Assembly: GCF_002252525.1 (NCBI RefSeq)
Contig: NZ_NNRM01000021.1
Coordinates: forward strand, 124,001 to 188,000
Origin: Brucella pseudogrignonensis
GTDB taxonomy: Bacteria > Pseudomonadota > Alphaproteobacteria > Rhizobiales > Rhizobiaceae
Reading direction: 5' to 3'
Length of the DNA stretch: 64,000 nt
Shown: piece after piece, positions 21,993 through 31,473 of the stretch
Layout: the number at the start of each line of letters is the position of its first letter
Numbering within the stretch: the first letter of the stretch is position 1
Notes under the pieces: generated by a model
The model's database searches: none
Told to the model about the DNA's origin: nothing
The model's input: the letters and a program-made list of their open reading frames with translations, nothing else
Made by a program: the position numbers and the translations under genes

Positions 21993-24373
21993 CCTATTAT
22001 CCGGTACAGAACACCTTTGACAAAGGCGAGATTAGCCCGCTTCTCGGCGCGCGCTCTGATGTTGATTTCTGGCGCTCGTCATTGGAGTTTTGCCGGAACT
22101 TCAATGTGCTCACGCATGGCGGGTTGCGTCGTCGCTCTGGCACCGTGTTTTTGACAGAAGTTGCAGACAGCAGCCAGTTTACGCGGCTGTTATCATTCCG
22201 GTTCTCCGAAGATCAGGCTTATGTGCTCGCCCTTAATGGCAATGGCACAATGCGCTTCCTCTCGGAGCGTCAGCAGCTTATTTCAGGCGGCGTGCCGTAT
22301 TCCATCGCGCAGCCATTCAGTGCGGCCGCATTGCCGAAAGTCAGTTACGATCAATTTAACGACACGGCCTATCTGGCGCATAAGAATTATCGTCCACGTA
22401 AACTTTCACGATTAGGGGATGTAAACTGGACAATAGAAAATGCTCCGTTCGAAGACGGCCCATATCTCGACAGAGATTTGACTGTATCAACAAGGTTTAC
22501 CCCTTCTGGCTTAGGATCCCCACCCGTTTCTTCATCATCAAAGAGCACATCGCTAACATCTGGCTACGTAGAGTTCATCCTGTCCTCACCAGTTGCGGTT
22601 GATGCCTATTGGATACTTTCTGTTTCTGACAACCCCGGCGACTCGCCTAGCGGGTGGAAGTTTTCTGGTTGGGATGGGGGAGTATGGGTGGTTCTTGACA
22701 GTCGAGACGGCGAAGCAGGGTGGGTTTCAGGTGAGAGACATTTCTACGACTTTAATAATTCGGCGGTATATTCGAGATACAGATTCGATTGGAATGGTGC
22801 GCAAAGTAGCGGTGCTTCGAAAATCGATTTCACCGACATCCGAATGCATCAAATTGCTGATACGCAGACGCCATCAAATTTTACAGCATCTTCGGTCGTT
22901 GGAATTAACGGTGGTAGTGGTTTCCATACAAGTGATGTAGGTCGCTCGTTTAGAATTAAAGGTGCAAGCGGTCGATGGGTTTGGGTAGAGATTAAGTCCG
23001 TTATTTCCAGCACGCAGGTTACTGGGGTTATTCACAAGCATGGGCTTGTGGATACTTCACCTATTTCGGAGTGGCAACTTGGGGCGTTTTCCGATCAATC
23101 TGGGTGGCCAGGATGCGTTTCACTGTTCAACGAGCGCCTTATGTGGGCGCGTACAAATACCCAGCCTGTAACTGTCTTTGGATCTAAGCAGGGAAACTTC
23201 AGAGATTATGGTGTAGGTGATAGCGCCGTTGAGACGGACGGTTTGTCAATTACGCTGCTATCTTCAAACCAGAATGAAATACTATGGCTAGCCGATGATG
23301 ACGATCTTGCAACGGGATCTTCGGGGCAGATAAGAATTATAGGGCCCGCCGACCTCAATAAATCGTTCTCAGCAATCAACATTACTCAACGAAAGGGACC
23401 CACAAGTGGCGCAGCTCAGTTGCGCCCGCTGTCGATCGGTGGCATCACTCTTTACGCAGGCATCGGCGCGACCAAGATCCGTGAGCTGGTTATGGGCGAC
23501 CAGAACCGATACGTGGCCCCTGAATTGTCCCTGCTTGGCGAGCATCTGTTCAAAAGCGGTATTGTTGATTGGGGATACTGCGAGCGTCCGGACCCGCAGA
23601 TTTATTGCGCCATGGCTGATGGATCGCTTGTCTCTGTCACCTATGACCGTGAGCAGAAGGTTGTTGGCTTTGCAAAGCACGAGATTACAAGCGGCTTTGT
23701 TGAAAGCATCGCAGTCGTTCCCGGTGTCGAAGATGGCTTTGATGATGTTTATCTCTGTGTGCGCCGCACCATTAACGGCCAGTTGAAGCGCTATATAGAA
23801 GTGCTTGAGCGCCCGTTCGACGGTGACATTGATACGATCAACGAAGCTTTTCATGTCGATTGCGGCTTGAAATACAGCGGTTCTCCCATCCAGTCAGTGA
23901 CCGGCCTCGGCCATCTTGAGGGGGAAACTGTTGTCGCTCTCGCTGACGGCAATGTGTTGATTGGCCTTGCGGTAGAAAACGGGCAAGTCAAGTTACCATA
24001 TGCTGTTTCAAACATCGCCATTGGGCTTGCCTACACAAGCCGTGCAGTGACGCTCCCGGTATCAGGGCCACAGCAGGATGGCACACTGTTTGGGCGCAAG
24101 AAGACCATTCAGGGCGCTATGCTCGATGTTCTGTATTCAGGTGCCGCGACGGTCGGAATGGCTGGCTCTAAAGACTGGTCACCGCCGCTATTCGAGCAGC
24201 TTCTTAAAACGGGTGGCGGTCTATTCGGTAACGAAATCGAACTGCGCACAGGCATCATACCGTGTGACATCGAGGGTTCTTGGGGCAACGGCGCTCAGAT
24301 CGTCATGGAAACTGATGAGCCTCTGCCGCTGTTGATCCGCGCCCTAGTGATGCAACTCGACAGCGAGCCTTAA
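21974..24373 (+). CDS. Tail tubular protein B-like nozzle protein (T7 gp12 type)
   Basis: 799 residues. The N-terminus YYPVQNTFDKGEISPLLGAR and the segment FNVLTHGGLRRRSGTVFL are characteristic of the gp12-like nozzle. The chain is beta-rich throughout, including FNERLMWARTNTQPVTVFGS and KRYIEVLERPFDG. Six copies would form the tip of the short tail. The stretch 22480-23400 is less GC-rich than its surroundings, with Ser-rich sequence, and may be a replaced module. The ATG overlaps the gp11-like gene; a TTG 15 bases later is an alternative. Confidence 0.9.
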   Translation: MGTAALTYYPVQNTFDKGEISPLLGARSDVDFWRSSLEFCRNFNVLTHGGLRRRSGTVFLTEVADSSQFTRLLSFRFSEDQAYVLALNGNGTMRFLSERQQLISGGVPYSIAQPFSAAALPKVSYDQFNDTAYLAHKNYRPRKLSRLGDVNWTIENAPFEDGPYLDRDLTVSTRFTPSGLGSPPVSSSSKSTSLTSGYVEFILSSPVAVDAYWILSVSDNPGDSPSGWKFSGWDGGVWVVLDSRDGEAGWVSGERHFYDFNNSAVYSRYRFDWNGAQSSGASKIDFTDIRMHQIADTQTPSNFTASSVVGINGGSGFHTSDVGRSFRIKGASGRWVWVEIKSVISSTQVTGVIHKHGLVDTSPISEWQLGAFSDQSGWPGCVSLFNERLMWARTNTQPVTVFGSKQGNFRDYGVGDSAVETDGLSITLLSSNQNEILWLADDDDLATGSSGQIRIIGPADLNKSFSAINITQRKGPTSGAAQLRPLSIGGITLYAGIGATKIRELVMGDQNRYVAPELSLLGEHLFKSGIVDWGYCERPDPQIYCAMADGSLVSVTYDREQKVVGFAKHEITSGFVESIAVVPGVEDGFDDVYLCVRRTINGQLKRYIEVLERPFDGDIDTINEAFHVDCGLKYSGSPIQSVTGLGHLEGETVVALADGNVLIGLAVENGQVKLPYAVSNIAIGLAYTSRAVTLPVSGPQQDGTLFGRKKTIQGAMLDVLYSGAATVGMAGSKDWSPPLFEQLLKTGGGLFGNEIELRTGIIPCDIEGSWGNGAQIVMETDEPLPLLIRALVMQLDSEP

Positions 24374-24384
24374 GGAGAACGACC

Positions 24385-24906
24385 ATTTGCTTTGATCCTT
24401 TATCACTCGCTATCATTGGTGGCGTGGCATCTGGTGCTAGCCAGATTTACAGCGCTCAGGCTCAATCCGCATCATACAAAGCGCAGGCGGCTTATGCTGA
24501 TCGTCAGGCTGAAATGGCCGGTCAGAAAGGCAACTACGACGCCAATCAGCAAGCACGTCAGAATGATCGCCAGCTTGCCAACATGCGCGGGCAGTATCTT
24601 TCGAGTGGGATCGCGTTGTCTGGGTCGGCAACCGATGTTCTGCAGGATAGCGCTACGCAAGCGAGCCTTGACGAGCAGGCCATTCGGTACGGCGCGCAAG
24701 TCACCAGTGACAACTATCGTTTTCAGGCTGGCTTGGCTCGATCGAATGCACGTTCGGCTCAAATGGGTGGTTATCTCGGAGCGCTTTCTACCGGCGTCAA
24801 TACACTGTCTGGAATCAACACACTGAACCAGCAGCGCACAATGATCACGAATCCATACGTTAGTGCCGGGGCGTCTCGCGACCCTTGGAATGGTCTGCGC
24901 GGGTAG
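24385..24906 (+). CDS. Internal virion protein, probable ATT start
   Basis: 173 residues if translation begins at ATT 24385. A perfect AAGGAG (24372-24377) lies seven bases upstream, and the first residues would read MCFDPLSLAII, matching the MC-x-DP start usual in this podovirus family. No ATG, GTG or TTG is in frame there; the next one is GTG 24424, with no ribosome site. The remainder is Ala/Gln-rich and helical (YKAQAAYADRQAEM), with a Ser/Gly-rich C-terminus. It probably belongs to the ejected core, as T7 gp14 does. Confidence 0.75.
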   Translation: MCFDPLSLAIIGGVASGASQIYSAQAQSASYKAQAAYADRQAEMAGQKGNYDANQQARQNDRQLANMRGQYLSSGIALSGSATDVLQDSATQASLDEQAIRYGAQVTSDNYRFQAGLARSNARSAQMGGYLGALSTGVNTLSGINTLNQQRTMITNPYVSAGASRDPWNGLRG

Positions 24907-24917
24907 GATAAACACAT

Positions 24918-27900
24918 ATGGCAGTCATCAATCCTATTCAGGCGCAGCGGTCGATTGATATCGGCAGCATTCCTGACACTCGTGTCGATAATAGCATCGG
25001 CCAAGGCATCGCACAGCTTGGTGGGGCTATAGGGAGCGCTGCTGAACAGCAGAACGTTTTGGCAAACCGTCGCCTTGAAATGCAGCGGCAGGCGGATGAG
25101 TTCGCAGCCAATCAATCATTCCAGCGCTGGCAGGATGACAACGCACTCGAATTTGGTCAGTCCGAGCAGAAGATTGACCCGTCAGGAAAGGGATTCACCG
25201 ATACTGTTTCGGGTATCTACACGAAACGCTCTGAGGAGTTTCTTAAGACTGTCCCGGCGTCTTTGCAGCCTCGCTTTCAGGAACTGGTCGCCACCGCCCG
25301 CAACCAGTGGATTGATAAGGGCGCAGCTACCGAGATCGATCAGCGCAACACTTGGTATCGCACTGGCATCACAGAGCGTCAGCAGACCTTGCAAAATCAG
25401 GTCTTCAACGATCCCGCGATGTTTGACGCAGCCAAGCAGGACGCCTACCGCACGATTGACGCCTCCGGTTTGCCGCCTTCGGAGAAGGAAGCGCTTCGCA
25501 AGAAGACAGACGAAATGTTTGCACTCACCATTGGTGAGCGTGAAATCCGTGATGCGGAGGTAAATCCAGTATCAGCTGGCAGTGCGGCAGAGCGCCTTGG
25601 TGTGACCGGTGCCGTGACAACTTCCCGGGGAGGTGACGCAATGTCGCTGCTCCGTAAGTTTGAGGGGTTCCGAGAAACACCTTATTGGGACGTAAATGCT
25701 CACCGCGTTGGCTACGGTTCCGATACGATCACCACGGCAGACGGCCGCAAGGTGAAGGTCGAGCAGGGCATGAAGGTGAGCCGTGCGGACGCTGAGCGTG
25801 ATCTGGCGCGACGTACCAAAGAATTTGAGCAAGGAGCCGCCGCCAAGGTTGGGGTTGAGAATTGGAACAATCTTGCCCCGAATGTACAGGCTGCACTGGT
25901 ATCTGTCGCTTACAACTATGGTTCTTTGCCTGATAACGTTGCTCAGGCCGCTCGTTCTGGTGATGTGCATGCTATTGCAACGGCAGTCGATGCAAGATCA
26001 GGCGATAACGGTGGTGTAAACCGCAAGCGCCGCATGGAAGAAGCGAACATCATTCGCGGTGGCGCTCAGATCACTGGCAATGCTCCAGCGTTTGACCCTG
26101 CCTCTATGGACCCACGCTATGCAAATCTGTCGCTCTCTCAGCGTCTTTCATTGTATGACCAGACGCAAGCAGCAGCGCGGCGTGGGCAGACAGCTATCGA
26201 TGCTCAGCAGACCGCCGCTTACAATTCACAAAAGGGCGCATTGCAGCTTGGGATTCAGACGGGTGATGTTTCCAGCTCGGAACAAATTCTGTCGAGCGGT
26301 ATGAATGATAGCGATAAAGCAACGTTGATTTCTGCTCTGCGTTCGCGTCAGGGTGATCAAATTGCGGTAGGCGAAGCAGTCGCGGCTTTCCAGAATGGGA
26401 GCTTGACGGTCGATCCTTATTCGACAGATGGACGCAAGCGTGTCGATGCTGTCGGTGATGTGATTTCCAAGTCTGTGCCAGCGGATCAGCAGCAGCCAGC
26501 ATATGAGGAATTGGTGCGCCAGTCCGGAACGCTGCCGCAGTCCGTACTTAATAATATCCGGGCAGGCGCAGATAGTCAGGTCGCCTCCGAAGTGCAGGCC
26601 GCAATGCAGGCCGCTTCGCGCTTTGCACAAATCAATCCGTCCGCACTTGGTCGGCGCGAAGGTGGCGAGGCTATTCAGCGCAAGGTTGATGACTTCGATT
26701 ACTATGTGAACACTCTCAATCTCGATCCATCTGACGCCGCGCGCCGAATCGCGGAGCAAAACGACCCGAATAAGGTTCGTGACCGTAAGGCGCTTGAGCC
26801 AGCAGCGAAAGAGTTCCGTAAACAGCTTGAGGGCGCTGACATTGGCGCAATGTTCGATGACAGCTTTATGGGGTGGCGTTCGAATCCGAATGTAGGCTTC
26901 ACGGAAGGGCAGGCGGCAGGCATAGCAGCGGATTACCTCGCGATAGCGGAAGAACAATTCTACCTCACGAGTGGCAACACCGATCTGGCTAAGTCTCGCG
27001 CAGAGCAGGAAATGAAGCGCCTCTATGGTGTTTCGGAAATCGGTGGCTCGAAAACCATCATGAAATACCCGCCTGAGAAATACTGGCCGGGTATGCCGGG
27101 GGAAAGCGATCCATATGCTTACGCCAAAGAGCAACTTATCGCTGATCTTGCAGAGGCGTTTCCAAATGATCCATTGTTGAATCCTGTTCGCTCGATGAAG
27201 GCTGGCCCGCAGGGCGCTGTTACTGGTCTTAAGGTCGAAGGGAATATTGATCTGGCTCGCCGTCCGCAGGTGGCAAACGAAGACGGCTCGATTAGCACGG
27301 TTCGCTCCATCTCTTTTAATGAAGATGGTGCAGAAGTGCTGATCCCAACTGTTTCACCAGACGGCAAGATCCTTTCTGATGATGACGCAATTGCTTTGTA
27401 CGAGCGAACTGGCCAGCATCTTGGAAAGTTCAGCACTCCAGAAGCTGCAACCAAATATGCCGAAGCACTACACGACGCGCAGGCTAAGTTCTATGACCCG
27501 GCATCGATCGTTGCCGACACATTGACTGGCCGCGCAGATGGTCGTGATATTAAAATCCGGGGTGCTGCCGGTGTCGATGAATACCGAAACATGATCCGCG
27601 ATACAGCATTGAGCCGTATTGTGCTGGTTGCCACTCCAGAGACTGGAGCGGAGGCGAAATCGAACCATCTCCCCGGCTATACCGTCCTTTATAAAGATGA
27701 GAATGGCAACTTGCAGACACTGTATGGCAAGCAGTGGCGTCCTGACCCGCAGGCAGTAGTTAGCGGTGCGCGGCGCCAGCAGCAAGACCGCTTAGGTCGT
27801 GCGGGGGTATACCAACAGACAGGGCAGGGCCTGGCTGACTTCCTCGCAGGTGGCGCTATACCAATGGGCGCAGGTAGCGCGTGGGATAACCCAGAGGCGC

Positions 27901-28049
27901 AACAGACGGCACCTATTCCAGCACAAGCACCATCAGCACCGGTTCCGACAACGCCAAATCCAACTGTTCAAGGCAACTTGCAGGATCAGCGCTCGCAGCT
28001 GTTCCAGAACGCACAGCAGAGCGGCATGCTCACGCCGGGGGGAATGTAA
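24918..28049 (+). CDS. Internal virion protein with embedded lysozyme domain
   Basis: 1043 residues. The N-terminal 230 residues are helical. A GH24 lysozyme-like domain starts near residue 242: LLRKFEGFRETPYWDVNAHRVGYGSDT, with catalytic Glu249 and Asp258 in the T4-lysozyme spacing; the following Thr is replaced by Arg263. The rest is a long helical region, and near 745-860 there is a beta unit (DGSISTVRSISFNEDGAEVLIPTVS). The protein is likely ejected with the DNA and cuts peptidoglycan locally to pass the periplasm. The C-terminus is Pro/Gln-rich. Confidence 0.88.
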   Translation: MAVINPIQAQRSIDIGSIPDTRVDNSIGQGIAQLGGAIGSAAEQQNVLANRRLEMQRQADEFAANQSFQRWQDDNALEFGQSEQKIDPSGKGFTDTVSGIYTKRSEEFLKTVPASLQPRFQELVATARNQWIDKGAATEIDQRNTWYRTGITERQQTLQNQVFNDPAMFDAAKQDAYRTIDASGLPPSEKEALRKKTDEMFALTIGEREIRDAEVNPVSAGSAAERLGVTGAVTTSRGGDAMSLLRKFEGFRETPYWDVNAHRVGYGSDTITTADGRKVKVEQGMKVSRADAERDLARRTKEFEQGAAAKVGVENWNNLAPNVQAALVSVAYNYGSLPDNVAQAARSGDVHAIATAVDARSGDNGGVNRKRRMEEANIIRGGAQITGNAPAFDPASMDPRYANLSLSQRLSLYDQTQAAARRGQTAIDAQQTAAYNSQKGALQLGIQTGDVSSSEQILSSGMNDSDKATLISALRSRQGDQIAVGEAVAAFQNGSLTVDPYSTDGRKRVDAVGDVISKSVPADQQQPAYEELVRQSGTLPQSVLNNIRAGADSQVASEVQAAMQAASRFAQINPSALGRREGGEAIQRKVDDFDYYVNTLNLDPSDAARRIAEQNDPNKVRDRKALEPAAKEFRKQLEGADIGAMFDDSFMGWRSNPNVGFTEGQAAGIAADYLAIAEEQFYLTSGNTDLAKSRAEQEMKRLYGVSEIGGSKTIMKYPPEKYWPGMPGESDPYAYAKEQLIADLAEAFPNDPLLNPVRSMKAGPQGAVTGLKVEGNIDLARRPQVANEDGSISTVRSISFNEDGAEVLIPTVSPDGKILSDDDAIALYERTGQHLGKFSTPEAATKYAEALHDAQAKFYDPASIVADTLTGRADGRDIKIRGAAGVDEYRNMIRDTALSRIVLVATPETGAEAKSNHLPGYTVLYKDENGNLQTLYGKQWRPDPQAVVSGARRQQQDRLGRAGVYQQTGQGLADFLAGGAIPMGAGSAWDNPEAQQTAPIPAQAPSAPVPTTPNPTVQGNLQDQRSQLFQNAQQSGMLTPGGM

Positions 28050-31000
28050 TGCCGTTTTATGAACCTACCGTTCGCGTGAAAGAGTTGACGAACATTGCTC
28101 CAGTTGAGCAGCCAGACGATCCAAGCCTTGGCGAGACATGGGGCGCGGCGTTCCGGACCGAAAACATTGTGGGTTCTTATCTGTCATCGCGTGGCGTTCA
28201 GAACCCTTACGAAGTCGAACAGGGCTTCAACTCCATCGACTATGTGAAAGACGACCCGGATTTTGCACAACATGTCGAGCGCTTTGGCGGCGTCTTCAAT
28301 CGTAAGGCGGCTGACGCCCTTAAGGTTCAAATCAAGCGCGAGGAAGAAGACCGGCGCACGCTGGACGCCGCAGGGATTAATGGCACAATAGCGTCACTCG
28401 CGGCTGGCGTGTTTGATATTCCTACGGTCTTCTCGGTTGGCGGCGGTATCGCGGGCGCAGGGAGAACCGCACTCGGCACGGCCATTCGCACCAGTGCTGG
28501 AGCAGGCATCGATGCTGCTGTTTCCGAAACTGGCCTGCAGCTCACACAGCAGACCAGAACTGGCGAAGAAACAGCGTTTAATGTTGGCGGTTCAATCCTA
28601 TTGGGTGGCGCACTTGGCACACTGGCAGGGCGCTATCTGTCGAATGCCGAAGCTTCTGCACTCACTCGGAAGATTGAGGAACAAGGCCGTGGATTCGATG
28701 AAGCTGACGCGGCAGTGTTTGGCACAGGCGGCGGCGCGCAATCAGCAGGCGCGGCGGCAGTAACCAAAGGTCCGATGCATTTAAAGGACGAAGCGCTTAT
28801 CAATAAGATTTGGGGCGTCCGCTCACAGGATCCGCTTATCCGTTCACAGCTATCTGATTTTGATGAAACACGAAACACGGTTCGCCAATTGGCAGAAACT
28901 CCGCTGGAATATGCCGAAAACGCGCAGGGAGTAGCAACCGAGATTGGCGGCTCAGTCGAAACCCGCATGAAGATGTGGCAGGCGCCGCTCGCTGATAGCT
29001 TGCAGCAGATCGATACTGCTTATGCGAAATACTTCCACAGCACGCCAGAGCCGACAGGCTGGCAGCGTCGACTTGCTCCGATGCGCTCGGAAATGCAGCG
29101 CATCACTGGCGGCGACAAGCTGACGTTCAAACAGTTCAAGGAAGAAGTGGGACGTGCAGCTTTCAGCGGCGACACACATGCAATTCCAGAAGTAGCGGAA
29201 GCTGCAAAGGTTTACCGTCAAATTGATGATGCGATGAAGCGAGCTGCTATCGAAGCGCGTCTTTTGCCAGAAGATATTGCAGTTGAGGCAGATATTTCTC
29301 ACCTGTTCCGTATGTACAACAAGGACAAGATTGCTGCGTATCGCTCAGACTTTGGCCGAATCCTGCACGACTATTTCATAACTAAGCGCGATGCGGCGGC
29401 GAAGATCGGTGACGCTGAAAACGTTGCAAGGAAGGCAGACGCTAAGGCAGATGCAGCGGCAAAGAAGGCAGAAGAATTTTCGCGCCTCTCCGATCAGGAA
29501 GTAAGTGAACTGGTCGAGGAAACGATTGATACAATCCTCGGCAATGTGGACGGTCGTATCCCATATGACAGTATTGTTTCCGGTCCACGCGGTCCGTTGA
29601 AAGAGCGTCTTCTCCGCATTGAGAGCAAGAAGATTCAGGAATTTCTCAATACCGATATCGAAGAAGTGCTTCATGCTCAAACGCGCACCATGTCCGCTGA
29701 TGTGGAGCTTGCCAAGAAATTCGGCTCCGTCGATATGTCTGAGCAGATTGCTAAGATTAATGACGAGGCGAACCGGAGGATTGCTGCCGTTGATCGTATG
29801 ACAGACAAAGACGGCAAGGCCGTATCCCCAGAGGTTAAAGCCAAGGAACGCGCACGGCTCGACAGATCGCGCAAAAGCGCGGTTCGCGATATCGAAGCAA
29901 TGCGCGACCGTTTACGCGGTCAATATGCCTTGCCTTCAAACCCTGATGGAATCGTCCTGCGGGCGGGACGCGTGGCGCGAAACCTGAATTATCTTCGCCT
30001 CCTCGGTGGCATGACGCTGTCAGCCTTCCCGGATATGGCCGGTATTGTTCTCAAGCATGGACTTACCTCAACATTCCGCGACGGGTTCGCGCCTCTCGTC
30101 TCCAACATGAAGGCTGTGAAGCTGGCCGGTGCGGAAGTGAAGGCCGCAGGCACTGCACTTGATATGATCCTCGATAGCCGTGCCATGTCTCTTGCTGAGA
30201 TTGGCGATGACTTCGGACGCGGTAGTAAATTCGAACGAGCCATTAAATCAGCTGGCACTCGCTTTGGTGTTGTCTCTCTTATGGCTCCTTGGAATGCTTC
30301 AATGAAGCAATTCAGCGGCATGATCGTGATGACCAATCTTTTGCGCGCTGCTGAAAAGGTGGCAAATGGCGGTGCCAGTCCGAAGGAAATCAGAAAGCTT
30401 GCGGCCGCAGGCATCAATGCCGATCTGGCGCAGCGTATCACCCAACAATTCGCGAAACACGGCGAGACACAAAGTGGCGTACTGTTGGCAAAAGCTGGCG
30501 CTTGGGAAGACAGGCTTGCACGAGAAGCTTTCCGATCCGCTGTTGTTCGTGACGTTGACCGCATCATTGTAACTCCTGGACAGGATAAACCTCTCTGGAT
30601 GAGTACCGAACTTGGCAAAACTGTCGGTCAGTTCAAGAGCTTCAACGTTTCAGCAATGCAGCGTATCGCGCTATCCGCCTTGCAGCAGCGAGACGCGGAA
30701 ACTTTGGCCGGCGTTGTAACTGCCCTATCGCTTGGTGCGATGACCTATGCTGCCAAGCAGGCAGTTGCAGGAAAAGAACTTTCGGACAAACCATCGGTAT
30801 GGGCAACGAACGCATTTGACTGGTCTGGCCTTGCTGGTTGGTTCATGGAAGTTAACAACGTGGCTGAAAAGGCTACACGAGGTCGAGTAGGTTTGTCAGC
30901 ACTAACCGGCGAGCAGATGAGCCGATATCAGTCACGAAACGTTGTTGGCGCGTTCCTTGGCCCAACGCCTGATGCAGTCTCCGACATTTTCCAGTTCACA

Positions 31001-31156
31001 GGATCGATGTTCGCGGGCGATACGACAAAATCAGACTTGAGGAAAATGCGGCAATTGCTGCCTTTCCAAAACCTTTTCTATGTCCGTGGTCTTCTTAATC
31101 AGGTAGAATCCGCAACTGGCGATGCATTGAAACTACCAGAGACAAGGAAGAACTGA
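28049..31156 (+). CDS. Internal core protein, DNA-ejection channel (T7 gp16 analogue)
   Basis: 1035 residues. Hydrophobic Gly/Ala-rich segments around 108-190 (IASLAAGVFDIPTVFSVGG, GGSILLGGALGTLAG) could insert in the membrane, followed by long charged helices (e.g. AENVARKADAKADAAAKKAEE) and a helical C-terminal third. This design and place, last and largest of the internal proteins, match the transmembrane ejection conduit of podoviruses. The start overlaps the previous stop by one base (TAATG). No enzyme domain seen. Confidence 0.85.
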   Translation: MPFYEPTVRVKELTNIAPVEQPDDPSLGETWGAAFRTENIVGSYLSSRGVQNPYEVEQGFNSIDYVKDDPDFAQHVERFGGVFNRKAADALKVQIKREEEDRRTLDAAGINGTIASLAAGVFDIPTVFSVGGGIAGAGRTALGTAIRTSAGAGIDAAVSETGLQLTQQTRTGEETAFNVGGSILLGGALGTLAGRYLSNAEASALTRKIEEQGRGFDEADAAVFGTGGGAQSAGAAAVTKGPMHLKDEALINKIWGVRSQDPLIRSQLSDFDETRNTVRQLAETPLEYAENAQGVATEIGGSVETRMKMWQAPLADSLQQIDTAYAKYFHSTPEPTGWQRRLAPMRSEMQRITGGDKLTFKQFKEEVGRAAFSGDTHAIPEVAEAAKVYRQIDDAMKRAAIEARLLPEDIAVEADISHLFRMYNKDKIAAYRSDFGRILHDYFITKRDAAAKIGDAENVARKADAKADAAAKKAEEFSRLSDQEVSELVEETIDTILGNVDGRIPYDSIVSGPRGPLKERLLRIESKKIQEFLNTDIEEVLHAQTRTMSADVELAKKFGSVDMSEQIAKINDEANRRIAAVDRMTDKDGKAVSPEVKAKERARLDRSRKSAVRDIEAMRDRLRGQYALPSNPDGIVLRAGRVARNLNYLRLLGGMTLSAFPDMAGIVLKHGLTSTFRDGFAPLVSNMKAVKLAGAEVKAAGTALDMILDSRAMSLAEIGDDFGRGSKFERAIKSAGTRFGVVSLMAPWNASMKQFSGMIVMTNLLRAAEKVANGGASPKEIRKLAAAGINADLAQRITQQFAKHGETQSGVLLAKAGAWEDRLAREAFRSAVVRDVDRIIVTPGQDKPLWMSTELGKTVGQFKSFNVSAMQRIALSALQQRDAETLAGVVTALSLGAMTYAAKQAVAGKELSDKPSVWATNAFDWSGLAGWFMEVNNVAEKATRGRVGLSALTGEQMSRYQSRNVVGAFLGPTPDAVSDIFQFTGSMFAGDTTKSDLRKMRQLLPFQNLFYVRGLLNQVESATGDALKLPETRKN

Positions 31157-31375
31157 TTGTTTCTCATACAGCTGCTCGCCGTGCTTACATTCTTTCCCAT
31201 GATAATCGCTGCGCTGATGTCCATTTCGGCGCTACGCAAAAAAGAACATGACTTCGCAATGAAATCAGGCGCGGTCTTTCTCGTCTGCCTGCTGATCGTT
31301 GTCATTGCACCCAAGGGCAAACCCCACATGTCTGACGGTTGCCGTTCTTACGGGCGCTTCGCGACTGACTGTTAA
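31157..31375 (+). CDS. Small membrane protein, TTG start
   Basis: 72 residues with two membrane segments (LIQLLAVLTFFPMIIAALMSI and SGAVFLVCLLIVVIA) separated by a charged loop RKKEHD. TTG follows the previous TGA directly, with AAGGA eight bases upstream; ATG 31199 is an alternative. Could be a holin or antiholin, but other candidates exist at the lysis locus. Confidence 0.6.
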   Translation: MFLIQLLAVLTFFPMIIAALMSISALRKKEHDFAMKSGAVFLVCLLIVVIAPKGKPHMSDGCRSYGRFATDC

Positions 31376-31397
31376 CTGATCTCAACAATCTGAATAT

Positions 31398-31425
31398 CCC
31401 GCCTCGCTCACGCGGGGCCTTTTTC
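31398..31425 (+). terminator. Terminator before the tailspike, first hairpin
   Basis: CCCGC / GCGGG hairpin with GCCTTTTTC after it. Confidence 0.65.
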
Positions 31426-31430
31426 GTTTC

Positions 31431-31459
31431 AGGCCGTCCTTTCGCAGGACGGCCTTTTT
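31431..31459 (+). terminator. Terminator before the tailspike, second hairpin
   Basis: Perfect ten-base stem AGGCCGTCCT / AGGACGGCCT with loop TTCGC, followed by TTTTCTTT. It lies directly upstream of the tailspike ribosome site, so the tailspike is separated from the core genes. Confidence 0.85.
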
Positions 31460-31473
31460 CTTTGGAGCCTCGC

